A stretch of DNA of 64,000 nucleotides from assembly GCF_021341665.1 (NCBI RefSeq), contig NZ_JAJTTH010000004.1, forward strand, positions 186,001 to 250,000, read 5' to 3'. Under the pieces are notes generated by a model. It was not told the origin of the DNA, searched no databases, and worked only from the letters and a program-made list of their open reading frames with translations. The translations under genes and the position numbers were made by a program. Positions 1-8,859 of the stretch are shown here, in pieces. The stretch is from Pseudomonas sp. Au-Pse12. GTDB taxonomy: Bacteria > Pseudomonadota > Gammaproteobacteria > Pseudomonadales > Pseudomonadaceae. Every line of letters starts with the position of its first letter. Within the stretch, counting starts at the first letter, position 1.

Positions 1-15
1 CCTGCGGAGTCGAAC

Positions 16-645
16 ATGTCCCTGCTTCCGATCAAGTTCTACAACTTTCCCCGGTCCGGCCACGCGCATCGCGTCGAGCTGATGTTGTCGCTGCTGGACC
101 TGCCCACTGAAACCCTGTTTGTCGACTTGGCCAAGGGCGAGCACAAGCAACCCGAGTTCCTGGCCCTCAACCCTTTTGGCCAAGTCCCGGTGATCGATGA
201 CCAGGGCACAGTCCTGGCGGACTCCAATGCGATCCTGGTGTACCTGGCCCAGCGTTACGGTCAGGGCCGCTGGCTGCCCAGCGACCCGGTCGGCGCGGCG
301 CAGGTGCAGCGCTGGCTGTCGGTGGCGGCTGGGCCGATCGCCTTCGGTCCGGCGGCGGCGCGCCTGATCACGGTGTTTGGCGCCACCTTCAATGCCGAGG
401 AAGTCATCGCCCGTGCCCATGCCCTGCTCAAGGTCATGGACCAGGAGCTGGCGGGGCGGCCGTTCCTGGTCGGCCAGCAGGCGACCATCGCCGACGTTGC
501 GGGCTACAGCTACATCGCCCACGCCCCGGAAGGCAACGTGTCGCTGGCGGACTACCCCAACGTAAGGGCCTGGCTGGCGCGGATCGAAGCCTTGCCGGGC
601 TTCGTGCCCATGCCGTCCACGGCGGCGGGGCTGAAAAGCGCCTGA
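16..645 (+). CDS. Glutathione S-transferase family protein
   Basis: This is a 209-residue cytosolic glutathione transferase-like protein. The N-terminal thioredoxin-like domain covers about residues 5-80 and contains the N-P-F-G-Q-V-P-V segment with the cis-proline that binds the glutathione gamma-glutamyl backbone, followed by the DSNAI segment typical of GSTs. The helical C-terminal domain carries the usual T-I-A-D-V-A-G-Y motif near residue 157. Length matches the family. The ATG at 16 follows a GGAG sequence. It lies 23 bp upstream of a flavin/iron-sulfur oxidoreductase on the same strand and is probably co-transcribed with it, which suggests a role in handling electrophiles or oxidised compounds. 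The substrate cannot be told from the sequence. Confidence 0.93.
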   Translation: MSLLPIKFYNFPRSGHAHRVELMLSLLDLPTETLFVDLAKGEHKQPEFLALNPFGQVPVIDDQGTVLADSNAILVYLAQRYGQGRWLPSDPVGAAQVQRWLSVAAGPIAFGPAAARLITVFGATFNAEEVIARAHALLKVMDQELAGRPFLVGQQATIADVAGYSYIAHAPEGNVSLADYPNVRAWLARIEALPGFVPMPSTAAGLKSA

Positions 646-668
646 GGCCAGGTTGCGAGGGAGCCATC

Positions 669-2708
669 ATGAGCAGCCGTTCCCCTTGGCACGCCGGCGA
701 GCGGCAGCTACAGGCCCTGGCTGGGGTCGCCGAACGCATGGAAGCCTTCGGCGGCAAGGTCATCCGCCAGGCCATGCCCGACCAGCACCGGCAGTTCTAC
801 GCCCAGTTGCCGTTCATGCTGGTGGGCGCGGTGGATGCCGAGGGCAACCCTTGGGCGAGCCTTCTCGAAGGGCCTCCGGGCTTTGCCGAGGCGCCCCTGG
901 CGACCCTGCTGCGGGTCGACAGCCTGCCGGCCGCCGATGACCCGGTGCAGTTGCAGCAAGGTGCGGCGCTGGGTCTATTGGGCATCGAACTGCACACCCG
1001 GCGGCGCAACCGCCTGAATGGGCGGATCAGCAGCCTCGACCGCGACGGTTTCAGCTTGAGCGTCGACCAGTCCTTCGGCAATTGCCCGCAATACATCCAG
1101 CAGCGCGAGCTGCAACGGCTGCCCTTGAGCGACCCGGCCAGCCGGCCGGCCGAGCACCGCGAGAGCCTGGACCTCGCGGCGCAGGCCCTGATCGGCGCCG
1201 CCGATACCTTCTTCGTTGCCAGCTACGTCGACCTGCAAGGGCAGCGCTCGGTGGACGTTTCCCACCGTGGCGGCCAGGCCGGGTTCGTCCGGGTCGAGGG
1301 CAACTGCCTGACCATCCCGGATTTCGCCGGCAACCTGCATTTCAATACCCTCGGCAACCTGCTGCTCAACCCCCGGGCGGGCTTGCTGTTCATCGACTTT
1401 CACAGCGGTGAATTGCTGCAGCTCAGTGGCCGCACCGAGGTCATCCTCGACGGGCCGCTGGTCAGTGCCTTCCAGGGCGCCGAGCGGCTCTGGCGCTTTA
1501 CCGTGGAGCGGCTGGTACGGCGCCCGGCGGCCTCGTCCCTGCGTTGGCAATTGCAGGGCTTTTCCCCCAACAGCCTGCTGACCGGCAACTGGCCGCAAGC
1601 CGAGGCTCGCCTGCGTGCCGCGGCCCTGGGCCAGCAGTGGCGGCCGTTGCGGGTGACCCGGATCGTGGACGAAAGCCTGGGCATCCGTTCCTTCTACCTG
1701 GAGCCGGCGGATGCCGCGGGTGTCCCGGGTTTTGTGGCCGGCCAGCATCTGCCGGTGCAGGTCATGCTCGACGGCCAGCCGCTGATTCGCACTTACAGCC
1801 TGTCCAGCGCGCCATCCGATGATTTCCTGCGCATCAGCGTCAAGCGCGAAGGCCGGGTTTCCAGCCACCTGCACCAGCAACTCAAGGTCGGCGACTTGCT
1901 GCAGGCCCGCGCCCCGCAAGGGCGTTTTACTGCCGACCCGCAGTCGCCCCGGCCCCTGGTGCTGCTGGCGGCCGGGGTTGGCATCACACCGTTGCTGTCG
2001 ATGCTGCGGGAGGTGCTGTACCAGGGCCGGCGTACCCGTCGTACCCGGCCCACCTGGCTGTTTCAGGGTTCGCGCAACCTCGCCGAGCAACCCTTTGCTG
2101 GCGAGTTGCAAACCTTGCGTGAACAGGCCGGGGATTGCTGGCGGCTGGTGCGCCTGCTCAGCCAGCCGGAAGCCGGGGCGCGCCCGGGAGTGGCCTTCGA
2201 TCATGGCGGACGCATCGATGTGCAGTTGCTGCTGGCGCAGCCGGAGTTGGATGTCGACAGTGCCGACTTCGTGCTCTGTGGCCCCGGGGGCTTTACCCAG
2301 GGCCTGTATGACAGCCTGCGCGACCTGGACATCGCTGACCGGCAGATTCATGCCGAAACCTTCGGCCCCTCGACCCTGCGCCGCCGGCCGGACCCCGAGG
2401 CTGTGCCATTGAGCCAGCCGCCTGCCGCCACCCAGGCGGTGACGGTACGCTTGCAGCAGGCCGGCCGGGAGCTGTCCTGGGAACCCGCCAGCGGCAGCCT
2501 GCTGCAACTGGCGGAAAGCGCCGGCCTGCATCCGCCGTTCAGCTGCCGCGGCGGTTCCTGCGGCACCTGCCAGACTCGGCTGATCAGTGGTCAGGTGAAT
2601 TATCCACAGGTGCCGGCGCAACTGCCCGAGCCGGGTCAGGTGCTGATTTGCTGCGCCGTGCCCGCTGCTGTGGATAACCTTGCGCCAGCGCTGGTGCTGG
2701 ACCTGTAG
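669..2708 (+). CDS. Three-part flavin / [2Fe-2S] oxidoreductase (PNPOx-like, FNR-like, ferredoxin)
   Basis: This 679-residue protein looks like a fusion. Residues about 40-320 resemble a pyridoxamine-phosphate-oxidase-like split barrel. Residues about 325-560 form a ferredoxin-NADP reductase module, with R-T-Y-S-L-S for FAD binding and a G-V-G-I-T-P-L-L-S nucleotide loop. The last 90 residues are a plant-type ferredoxin with the C-R-G-G-S-C-G-T-C pattern near residues 626-634 and a fourth Cys in L-I-C-C-A near 661. Such proteins move electrons from NAD(P)H through FAD to [2Fe-2S]. The native acceptor is unknown. The ATG at 669 has a strong GAGGGAG ribosome site. It sits in a probable operon with the upstream GST. 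Confidence 0.92.
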   Translation: MSSRSPWHAGERQLQALAGVAERMEAFGGKVIRQAMPDQHRQFYAQLPFMLVGAVDAEGNPWASLLEGPPGFAEAPLATLLRVDSLPAADDPVQLQQGAALGLLGIELHTRRRNRLNGRISSLDRDGFSLSVDQSFGNCPQYIQQRELQRLPLSDPASRPAEHRESLDLAAQALIGAADTFFVASYVDLQGQRSVDVSHRGGQAGFVRVEGNCLTIPDFAGNLHFNTLGNLLLNPRAGLLFIDFHSGELLQLSGRTEVILDGPLVSAFQGAERLWRFTVERLVRRPAASSLRWQLQGFSPNSLLTGNWPQAEARLRAAALGQQWRPLRVTRIVDESLGIRSFYLEPADAAGVPGFVAGQHLPVQVMLDGQPLIRTYSLSSAPSDDFLRISVKREGRVSSHLHQQLKVGDLLQARAPQGRFTADPQSPRPLVLLAAGVGITPLLSMLREVLYQGRRTRRTRPTWLFQGSRNLAEQPFAGELQTLREQAGDCWRLVRLLSQPEAGARPGVAFDHGGRIDVQLLLAQPELDVDSADFVLCGPGGFTQGLYDSLRDLDIADRQIHAETFGPSTLRRRPDPEAVPLSQPPAATQAVTVRLQQAGRELSWEPASGSLLQLAESAGLHPPFSCRGGSCGTCQTRLISGQVNYPQVPAQLPEPGQVLICCAVPAAVDNLAPALVLDL

Positions 2709-2911
2709 CACAGGGAAAAAAGTCTGTCCGGCGATTGCTGCCAACCGCGCCGCTGCGTAGGCTGGCGGCTGCTTTGTCGCTGTTGCTGCGGGCTGTCGAC
2801 TGCGGTTCCTTTCCCAGCCTCGCGGGCTCGACGGCGGCTACGGGCAATCTCGATCAGGTGAATGGCGCCCGCTGTTCCAGGGCTTTCAGCGTTAAAGGGA
2901 ATCAACGATTC

Positions 2912-4114
2912 ATGCTCCCCCGGGTCTTGCTCCGTCTCTGTGTCTTGTTCCTGTGCGGGCTGTTGCTCAACGCCTGCCGCGATGAAGACGCGCCCCCGCT
3001 CGACCAGCAACTCTATATCTGGCAACGCCAGTGGACCCCGGCCCACGCCGACGCCCTGGCAGGCTCGCGGGCGGATTTTTCCACCATCCGGGTGCTGGCC
3101 CTGCAGGCTTTTCCACAGGCTGGCTGGAAGCGTGCGCGAATCGATGCCGAGCTGCTCAAGCAGGATGGCCGCCCGCTGATCGCCGTGGTGCGCCTGGATG
3201 GCCAGTTACCGTCCTTGAACCAGGACGACATTCTCCAGCAGGTGCAGCACCTGCTGGCCGACTGGCAAGGGCAGGGCCTGACCCTGGCGGGCATCGAGAT
3301 TGACCACGACGCCGGCAGCGCCCGGTTGCCCGCCTATGCCGCGCTCCTGCAGCGGTTGCGCGGGGCACTGCCGCAGCACCTGGCCCTGAGCATTACCGCG
3401 CTGCCCGCCTGGCTCGACAGCCGCGAGCTGCCCGGGTTGCTGGCCCAGGTCGACAGCAGCGTGCTCCAGGTCCATGCCGTCAGCGATCCCCGGCGCGGGC
3501 TGTTCGATCCGCGCCAGGCCGAACAGTGGGCCAGGCGCTGGGCGAACATCAGCGACAAACCGTTTTACCTGGCGCTGCCGGCCTATGGCGTGGCCTTGCT
3601 GCCCGGCACCGCGGGAGCCCCGGTGGTGGAAAGCGAGGCACCCATCGCCCTTGGCGGCCAGCGCCGGGAGTTGATGGCCGATCCGGAGCAACTGCACCAG
3701 TTGGCCATGACCTTGCGCCATGACCCGCCAGCCCATCTGGCCGGGCTGATCTGGTTTCGCCTGCCACTCAAGGGCGATGTCCGGGCCTGGAGCCTGGACA
3801 CCCTGCGCGCGGTGGCGCGGGGCGATGTTCTGGACAGCCGGTTGGGCATCAGCCTGCAGGAGCAGGACGGTCTTTTCGATATTCGCTTGAGCAACCCGGG
3901 CAACCTCGATCGGCCCCTGCCTGAACAACTGACCCTGGCCGTTGCCCAATGCGACGGATTCGACGGGCTGGGCGGTTATGCCGCCGAGCTGCGTGACGGC
4001 CAGCTGTCATTGACCCGCCAGCAAGCCGGCCGGCTGGCAGCGGGTGGCACCCGGGCCGTGGGCTGGGCCCGCTGTACAAAAATTGACCAAGGAGCTGCAC
4101 ATGTTCGTCCCTAG
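2912..4114 (+). CDS. DUF3142 domain-containing lipoprotein
   Basis: A 400-residue protein of unknown function that I assign to DUF3142. The start at 2912 gives a classical lipoprotein signal: a short basic N-terminus, a hydrophobic stretch and the lipobox L-L-N-A-C with the acylated Cys at about residue 22, so upstream in-frame starts are rejected. The body resembles a TIM-barrel-like sugar-hydrolase fold (I-E-I-D-H-D-A segment near residue 130, then a series of A-L-P strands), but no activity is known to me. The stop at 4114 overlaps the next gene's start at 4101, so the two are translationally coupled and likely function together at the cell envelope. Confidence 0.85.
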   Translation: MLPRVLLRLCVLFLCGLLLNACRDEDAPPLDQQLYIWQRQWTPAHADALAGSRADFSTIRVLALQAFPQAGWKRARIDAELLKQDGRPLIAVVRLDGQLPSLNQDDILQQVQHLLADWQGQGLTLAGIEIDHDAGSARLPAYAALLQRLRGALPQHLALSITALPAWLDSRELPGLLAQVDSSVLQVHAVSDPRRGLFDPRQAEQWARRWANISDKPFYLALPAYGVALLPGTAGAPVVESEAPIALGGQRRELMADPEQLHQLAMTLRHDPPAHLAGLIWFRLPLKGDVRAWSLDTLRAVARGDVLDSRLGISLQEQDGLFDIRLSNPGNLDRPLPEQLTLAVAQCDGFDGLGGYAAELRDGQLSLTRQQAGRLAAGGTRAVGWARCTKIDQGAAHVRP

Positions 4115-6236
4115 ATCCCGCTACCTGCTGTGCCTGAGCCTGTGCCTGCCCTTGGCCCCGGCCCTGGCGTGCGGCCCGACCTTTCCCATGCGCCTGCTGG
4201 GGGATCGCCCGCAGACCCTGGCGCAGTTGCCCGAAGGCAGTTTCCTGTTCGAGGTCAGCCGCCTGGGCAAGCCCATCGTCGGGCTCAAGCCCGTCGTCCA
4301 GGATGGCTTCAGCCGCGATTACAACCTGCCTGAAAGCTACGAGGTGCAGGCGCGTAACTGGGCCGAACAGCAAGGGTTGGACGACGCCCAGAAAACCCTG
4401 GTCAGGCAGTTGCGCACGCTCAATGACGCGCGCCTGGCGGAGCAGCAAGGGGCCAGCCTGCCGCCGGAGATCAACCTCTACACCGCGGGCGCGGTGGCCT
4501 TCAGCGCCGGGGATCACGAGCGGGCGGCGGAGTATTTCCGCAAGGTGCTGGCGCTGCCCGCCGAGCAGCGGGCGCTGCGCAGTACCTGGGCCGCCTATTC
4601 CCTGGGCCGGGCTCTGCAAGCCATCAGTGAAGAAGCCAATGAGCTGGATGATCAGGGGCGCAGCGACACGTTGCTGGCGGCGCGCCAGGCCTTCGCCCAG
4701 ACCCGCCAATTGAATATTGACGGCTTCAGCGACCCCCTGGAACTGGGCATCGCCAGCCTGGGGGAAGAGGCGCGCATTCTGAAGAACCAGAACCACTGGA
4801 GCGAGGCCATCGACCTGTATGCCAGCCAGAACCTGATGGGCTCGGACGTCGGCTACAGCTCGCTGAAGCAAGTGGTGGGCGAGTTGGGCGGCCTGTCGGA
4901 TGCGCAGTTGCGCGAGCAGCTCAAGCAGCCTTCGGTGGCGCGCTTGCTCACCGCTTCGCTGGTCTCGCACCTGGGCTGGTCCTTCGGCGAACGGCCGGAA
5001 TCCGAGGTGAAGCTGATCAAGCTGCTGAGCCAGGGCACCGCCGGCACTTTCGACAACGCCGACCGGCTGGCGGCGCTGAATTACCAGAACGGCGATTTCG
5101 TCACCACCCAGCAGTTGCTCGAACATGCCGGCGACGGTGGCCTGGCCTGGTGGCTGCGGGCCAAGATGGCCGTGCGCAATGGCGACAAGGTGGCGGCTGC
5201 CGCGGCCTACGCCAAGGCCGCCGCGGCGTTCCCCCGGGAAGAGAGCTGGGGCTTTCGCGGTGACTATGACGGCAACTACGAAGACCTCAAGCCGGGCTGC
5301 CGGGTAGAAGGCGAAAGCGCCGTGCTGGCCCTGGATCGTGGCGACTACGTGCAGGCGTTCGAACTGCTCTACCGCAGTGGCGACATCTACTGGCACGACG
5401 CAGCGACCGTGGCGGAGCGGGTGCTGACCCTGGATGAACTCAAGCACTTCGTCGACACCCAGGTACCGGCGCCAGCGCCGACTCCCAAGCAGCCCGATGC
5501 CTACTACGAAAGCCTGCCGATTGCCGCCCAGGTGCGCGAGTTGCTGGGGCGCCGGCTGCTGCGTGAAGGCCGCTACGAAGAAGGCTGGGGCTACTTTGAT
5601 AGCCCGGAGCGCCAGGCCATCGCCAAGGCTTACGGCGAGTACCGGCGCAGCGCCGAGTCGGCCTGGCTGCCCACACGCCGGGCCGAGGCCTATTACCAGG
5701 CCGGCAAGCTGGCACGGGCTTCGGGAATGGAGATCCTCGGCTACGAAATGGGCCCGGATTACCACAGCCTGTGGGGCAGCTACAGCCTGGAGATCCCGCC
5801 GGTGCAGGCCGGGCCCTTTGTCAGTGCCGATGAAGTGCAGCGCCAGCAAGCCACCACCGCCGAGCCCGATGTGCGCTACCACTACCGCTACGTGGCTGGG
5901 GAGCTGGGCAATCGGGCGGCGGATTTCCTGCCCCACACCAGCCAGGCCTATGCCGCGGTGCTGTGCAAGGCGGCGCGCTGGACCCGCGGCAGCGACGCCG
6001 AGATCGAGTACTACCAGCGCTACGTGAAGAACGGGCCCTTTGTGGAATGGGCCGGCAACTTCGGCATGAACTGCGAGGAACCGGATTTCGGCAGCGCCAA
6101 CAAGCGCTACCTGACCCAATGGCTGTCGGCCTCCCGCACGGCGGTGAGCGAGCACAAGCTTGCCGCTGGCGGCGCTGCTGGCGTGCTGTTGCTGGGTGCC
6201 GCCTACCTGATCCGGCGCCGCCGCCAACGCGCCTGA
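4101..6236 (+). CDS. Secreted, C-terminally membrane-anchored protein of unknown function
   Basis: A 711-residue protein that I do not recognise by name. The start at 4101 follows an AAGGAG-type ribosome site and gives a signal peptide ending near A-L-A-C; Cys22 could even be a lipobox, though the L-A-P-A-L-A-C context is only fair. The middle is helix-rich with repeated hydrophobic/Ala patterns like tetratricopeptide repeats (about residues 150-360). The C-terminus has a glycine/alanine-rich hydrophobic helix followed by R-R-R-R-Q-R-A, a stop-transfer or sorting-like tail. It is coupled to the DUF3142 lipoprotein upstream, and the pair is probably one envelope system. Confidence 0.8.
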   Translation: MFVPRSRYLLCLSLCLPLAPALACGPTFPMRLLGDRPQTLAQLPEGSFLFEVSRLGKPIVGLKPVVQDGFSRDYNLPESYEVQARNWAEQQGLDDAQKTLVRQLRTLNDARLAEQQGASLPPEINLYTAGAVAFSAGDHERAAEYFRKVLALPAEQRALRSTWAAYSLGRALQAISEEANELDDQGRSDTLLAARQAFAQTRQLNIDGFSDPLELGIASLGEEARILKNQNHWSEAIDLYASQNLMGSDVGYSSLKQVVGELGGLSDAQLREQLKQPSVARLLTASLVSHLGWSFGERPESEVKLIKLLSQGTAGTFDNADRLAALNYQNGDFVTTQQLLEHAGDGGLAWWLRAKMAVRNGDKVAAAAAYAKAAAAFPREESWGFRGDYDGNYEDLKPGCRVEGESAVLALDRGDYVQAFELLYRSGDIYWHDAATVAERVLTLDELKHFVDTQVPAPAPTPKQPDAYYESLPIAAQVRELLGRRLLREGRYEEGWGYFDSPERQAIAKAYGEYRRSAESAWLPTRRAEAYYQAGKLARASGMEILGYEMGPDYHSLWGSYSLEIPPVQAGPFVSADEVQRQQATTAEPDVRYHYRYVAGELGNRAADFLPHTSQAYAAVLCKAARWTRGSDAEIEYYQRYVKNGPFVEWAGNFGMNCEEPDFGSANKRYLTQWLSASRTAVSEHKLAAGGAAGVLLLGAAYLIRRRRQRA

Positions 6237-6300
6237 TCAAGGTCAGGCGCCTGGGGCTCGCTAGCTGAGCACAGGGACGTTGGCTGCGACGGCCTCGTTC

Positions 6301-6390
6301 GCCACAGCGGGAGAGCTCGCCATAGCGGGAGAGCCTGCTGTGGCGAGGGAGCTTGCTGTGGTGAGGGAGTTTGCTGTGGCGAGGGAGCTT
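6301..6390. repeat. Five 18-bp tandem repeats ending in a REP-like sequence
   Basis: Units start at 6301, 6319, 6337, 6355 and 6373, each exactly 18 bp. The last three follow GCTGTGGCGAGGGAGCTT with one to three changes. The first two are of the form GCCACAGCGGGAGAGCTC and differ mainly in the left end. The array runs directly into GCTCCCGCC (6391-6399), so together it looks like an expansion of the common fluorescent-pseudomonad REP sequence seen again at 7789. The rest of the 6237-6496 gap holds C-rich low-complexity sequence (CCCAGCCCATCC) and no gene. Confidence 0.85.
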
Positions 6391-6496
6391 GCTCCCGCCG
6401 GCCGCGCAGCGGCCGTAGCAGGTTCACCGCGCATCCCAGCCCAGCCCATCCCCCAAGCCCATCCCAAGCCCACCCATCACAGAGATTTCCCAGTCC

Positions 6497-7123
6497 TCAT
6501 GCCTGCTGGACAAAGGTCAGGCGCAGGGCGAAGCCGATCAGCAGGCTGCCGAACAGCCATTGCTGCAAGCGTTGCGCCGACGGGCTGCGCTGCATCCAGC
6601 GGCCCAGCCCGGCCCCGGCCAGGGCGTAGCAGCAGTCGAACAGGCCACCCACCGCCACCAGTAGCACCCCCAGGGTGACGAACTGCGGGACCACGGCCCC
6701 GGCCTGGGGATCGACGAACTGCGGCAGCAGCACCGAGCAGAACAGCAGCGCCTTGGGGTTCAGCAGGTTGGTCAGCAAGCCGCGCTGGATCGCCTGGCGC
6801 CAGCGCAGGGGCGTGGCCGCGGCGCTGCTGTCGAGATTGGGCAGCAGGTTGGCCCGCAGGCACTGGATGCCGATCCACAGCAGGTAGGCGGCGCCCGCCA
6901 GGCGCACCACATCGAAGGTCCAGGGCGCGGCCTTGAACAGCGCCGCCAGGCCCAGGGCGGCCAGGGCCACGTGGCAGCCACGGGAGATGGCCAGCCCCAG
7001 GGCGGTGGCCAGTGCCTGAGCCTTGCCCTGGCGGGCGCCGGTCTGCAGCAGCAGGATCATGTCGGGGCCGGGCAGCAGGTAGACCACCGCCAGAGCCAGG
7101 AAATACATCCACAATTGCGCCAC
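6497..7123 (-). CDS. LysE/RhtB family amino-acid exporter
   Basis: A 208-residue inner-membrane protein with six predicted hydrophobic segments. The N-terminal segment carries the L-L-P-G-P-D-M family signature at about residues 17-23, placing it in the LysE/RhtB exporters of amino acids and homoserine-like compounds. I chose the GTG at 7123 (M-A-Q-L-W-M), which follows a G-rich GAAGGGGG sequence and puts the signature where the family has it; a longer in-frame reading to 7339 would add a non-membrane stretch and overlap the divergent regulator. The neighbouring Lrp-type gene is divergent and is the probable regulator, as commonly seen for LysE exporters. The substrate is not determined. Confidence 0.93.
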   Translation of the reverse strand: MAQLWMYFLALAVVYLLPGPDMILLLQTGARQGKAQALATALGLAISRGCHVALAALGLAALFKAAPWTFDVVRLAGAAYLLWIGIQCLRANLLPNLDSSAAATPLRWRQAIQRGLLTNLLNPKALLFCSVLLPQFVDPQAGAVVPQFVTLGVLLVAVGGLFDCCYALAGAGLGRWMQRSPSAQRLQQWLFGSLLIGFALRLTFVQQA

Positions 7124-7258
7124 TTTGCACCCCCTTCGTTGTCGAGTCGGTGCGCCCAGTTTAGGGCCGCAGGGGCCGGCAGGTGCTTGCGTAATCAGCC
7201 AGCAGAGCGGCGAAAATTGGCATAACCTTCCAGCTTTCAATGGAATGACCAGCCGGAT

Positions 7259-7741
7259 ATGCCAAACATGAAACTCGATGCCTACGACCGCAAGATTCTC
7301 GCCGCCCTGCAGCGCGATGGCCGCCTGAGCAATGTGCAACTGGCCGAGGAGATCGGCCTGTCGCCGTCACCCTGCCTGCGTCGGGTGCGCATGCTGGAGG
7401 AGGCCGGGGTGATTCGCGGTTATCAGGCGACCCTGGACCGCGACGAAGTGGGGCTGGGGCTGACGGTGTTTGTCGGGGTCAAGGTGGAGCGACACAACGA
7501 CGCCGAGGCCGAAGCCTTCCGCCAGGCGGTGTTGCAGTTGCCGGAGGTGATTTCGGCGTTCCTGGTGTCCGGCGAGTCGGACTTCCTGCTGCAGGTGGTG
7601 GTCCCGGACCTGCGCGGTTACGACCGGTTTCTCACCGGCCACTTGCTGAAGATCCCCGGGGTCAGCGACATCCGCAGCAACTTCGCGATTCACACGGTGA
7701 AAACCCCAGGGCCCTTGCCATTGGGGCACTTGCCCGGCTGA
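7259..7741 (+). CDS. Lrp/AsnC family transcriptional regulator
   Basis: A 160-residue regulator. Residues about 5-55 form the winged helix-turn-helix (L-D-A-Y-D-R-K-I-L start; L-S-P-S-P-C-L-R-R-V recognition helix), and residues about 65-150 form the RAM ligand-binding domain with the G-E-S-D-F-L-L-Q-V-V core. It is divergent from the LysE exporter with 135 bp between starts, the usual layout in which the regulator senses an amino acid and controls its exporter. ATG at 7259 and ATG at 7268 are both possible; neither has a strong ribosome site. Confidence 0.93.
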   Translation: MPNMKLDAYDRKILAALQRDGRLSNVQLAEEIGLSPSPCLRRVRMLEEAGVIRGYQATLDRDEVGLGLTVFVGVKVERHNDAEAEAFRQAVLQLPEVISAFLVSGESDFLLQVVVPDLRGYDRFLTGHLLKIPGVSDIRSNFAIHTVKTPGPLPLGHLPG

Positions 7742-7788
7742 TGATCCTGGCCAGCCGGGTCAGCGCCTCACCGGCATGTTCTAGCTAC

Positions 7789-7922
7789 TGTGGCGAGGGA
7801 GCTTGCTCCCGCTCGGTCGCGCAGCGGCCGCAGAATCTGGCTACGCGGGGTGTCAGGTACTTTGCGTTGGCCGGGTCTGGGGCTGCGTTGCAGCCCAGCG
7901 CGAGCAAGCTCGCTCGCCACAG
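7789..7922. repeat. REP pair in inverted orientation (REPIN-like)
   Basis: The left arm begins at 7789 with TGTGGCGAGGGAGCTTGCTC and continues through a GGTCGCGCAGCGGCC hairpin. The right arm at 7898-7922 carries the inverted form (GCGAGCAAGCTCGCTCGCCA). This is the REP family common in the P. fluorescens group. It lies between the convergent ends of the Lrp gene and the cdsA-like gene, where it may also help end transcription. Confidence 0.75.
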
Positions 7923-7925
7923 GGT

Positions 7926-8858
7926 TCAGGTCCACCAGTAGCGCACCAGGTGGAAGAAGATCGGCGCGGCGAAGCACACAGAATCCAGGCGATCGAGCAT
8001 GCCGCCGTGACCTTCGATCATGTGCCCCCAGTCCTTGACCCCACGGTCGCGCTTGATCGCCGACATGACGATGCCGCCGGCAAAGCCCAGCAGGTTGATC
8101 AGCAGGGCGATGAGGAACGACTGCCAGACATTGAACGGGGTGATCCAGAACAGCGCGCCGCCGATCAGCGAGGCCAGCAGGATGCCGCCGACAAAGCCTT
8201 CCACGGTCTTGGACGGTGAGAGGTTGGGGGCGATCTTGCGCTTGCCGAAGAGTTTTCCACAGACGTACTGCAACACGTCCGACAGTTGCACCACGATCAC
8301 CAGGTAGGCGATCAGCAACAGGTTGCGGCCTTCGTAGCCGGCGATGTCCAGGGTCAGCAGGGCCGGCACGAAGGACACGCAGAACACTGCGATCATCAGG
8401 CCCCACTGGACCTTGGAGGCGCGTTCCAGGAAGTGCGTGCTGTCACCGCCCAGGGACGCCAGGATCGGCAGCAGCAGGAACACGTAGACCGGGATGAAGA
8501 TCGAGAACAGCCCGTACCAGTCGGAGTAGATCAGCAGGTACTGCAGGGGCAGGGCCAGGTAGAAGGCGGCCACCAGGGCCGGGTAGTCGCTGCGCCGGGT
8601 CGGGGTCAGGGTGAGGAATTCGCGCAGGGCATAGAACGACACCGCATAGAACAGCAGGATCACCGCCGCGGTGCCGAGCCAGAAGGCGATGCCGATCACC
8701 AGCACCATCACCCACCAGGCGTTGATCCGCGCGTTGAGGTTGTCGATCACCGGGTTGGGCGCGCCACGGGTGCGCCACTGGAGGATGAAACCGATCAGCG
8801 AGGCCAGCACCAGAATGGCGCCGATGCCGCCGAACAACATCAGGGTCTGCTTATCCAT
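7926..8858 (-). CDS. CdsA-like phosphatidate cytidylyltransferase (YnbB-like)
   Basis: A 310-residue multi-pass inner-membrane enzyme predicted to make CDP-diacylglycerol from phosphatidate and CTP. The CTP_transf_1 signature is near the C-terminus: S-P-S-K-T-V-E-G-F-x-G-G at about residues 205-216, and D-R-G-V-K-D-W-G near 275 followed by the H-G-G-M-L-D-R-L-D-S family ending. It is the last gene of a minus-strand lipid operon and lies one base after the acyltransferase. The operon also encodes a CDP-alcohol phosphatidyltransferase, so this is likely a dedicated paralogue and not the essential housekeeping cdsA. The context matches E. coli YnbB. Confidence 0.93.
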   Translation of the reverse strand: MDKQTLMLFGGIGAILVLASLIGFILQWRTRGAPNPVIDNLNARINAWWVMVLVIGIAFWLGTAAVILLFYAVSFYALREFLTLTPTRRSDYPALVAAFYLALPLQYLLIYSDWYGLFSIFIPVYVFLLLPILASLGGDSTHFLERASKVQWGLMIAVFCVSFVPALLTLDIAGYEGRNLLLIAYLVIVVQLSDVLQYVCGKLFGKRKIAPNLSPSKTVEGFVGGILLASLIGGALFWITPFNVWQSFLIALLINLLGFAGGIVMSAIKRDRGVKDWGHMIEGHGGMLDRLDSVCFAAPIFFHLVRYWWT

Positions 8859-8859
8859 C

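Noticed and set aside
975-2744. 589-residue open frame on the minus strand opposite the flavin/iron-sulfur gene
   Set aside because: Composition is that of an antisense shadow; the plus-strand gene has complete domains over the same DNA.
3849-6227. Long open reading frame on the minus strand opposite the membrane-anchored protein gene
   Set aside because: It has no signal, domain or ribosome site, is rich in the Ala/Gly/Gln/Arg residues typical of reading GC-rich genes backwards, and covers a gene with a good start and signal peptide.
6301-6390. Real coding reading of the 18-bp repeat (Ala-Gly-Glu-Leu repeats)
   Set aside because: Open frames through the array arise only because the unit is a multiple of three; no start signals or conserved extension support a gene.
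6966-6979. CCACGTGG palindrome, parS-like core
   Set aside because: The arms do not continue as GTT/AAC; only the 8-bp core fits, so ParB binding is not expected.
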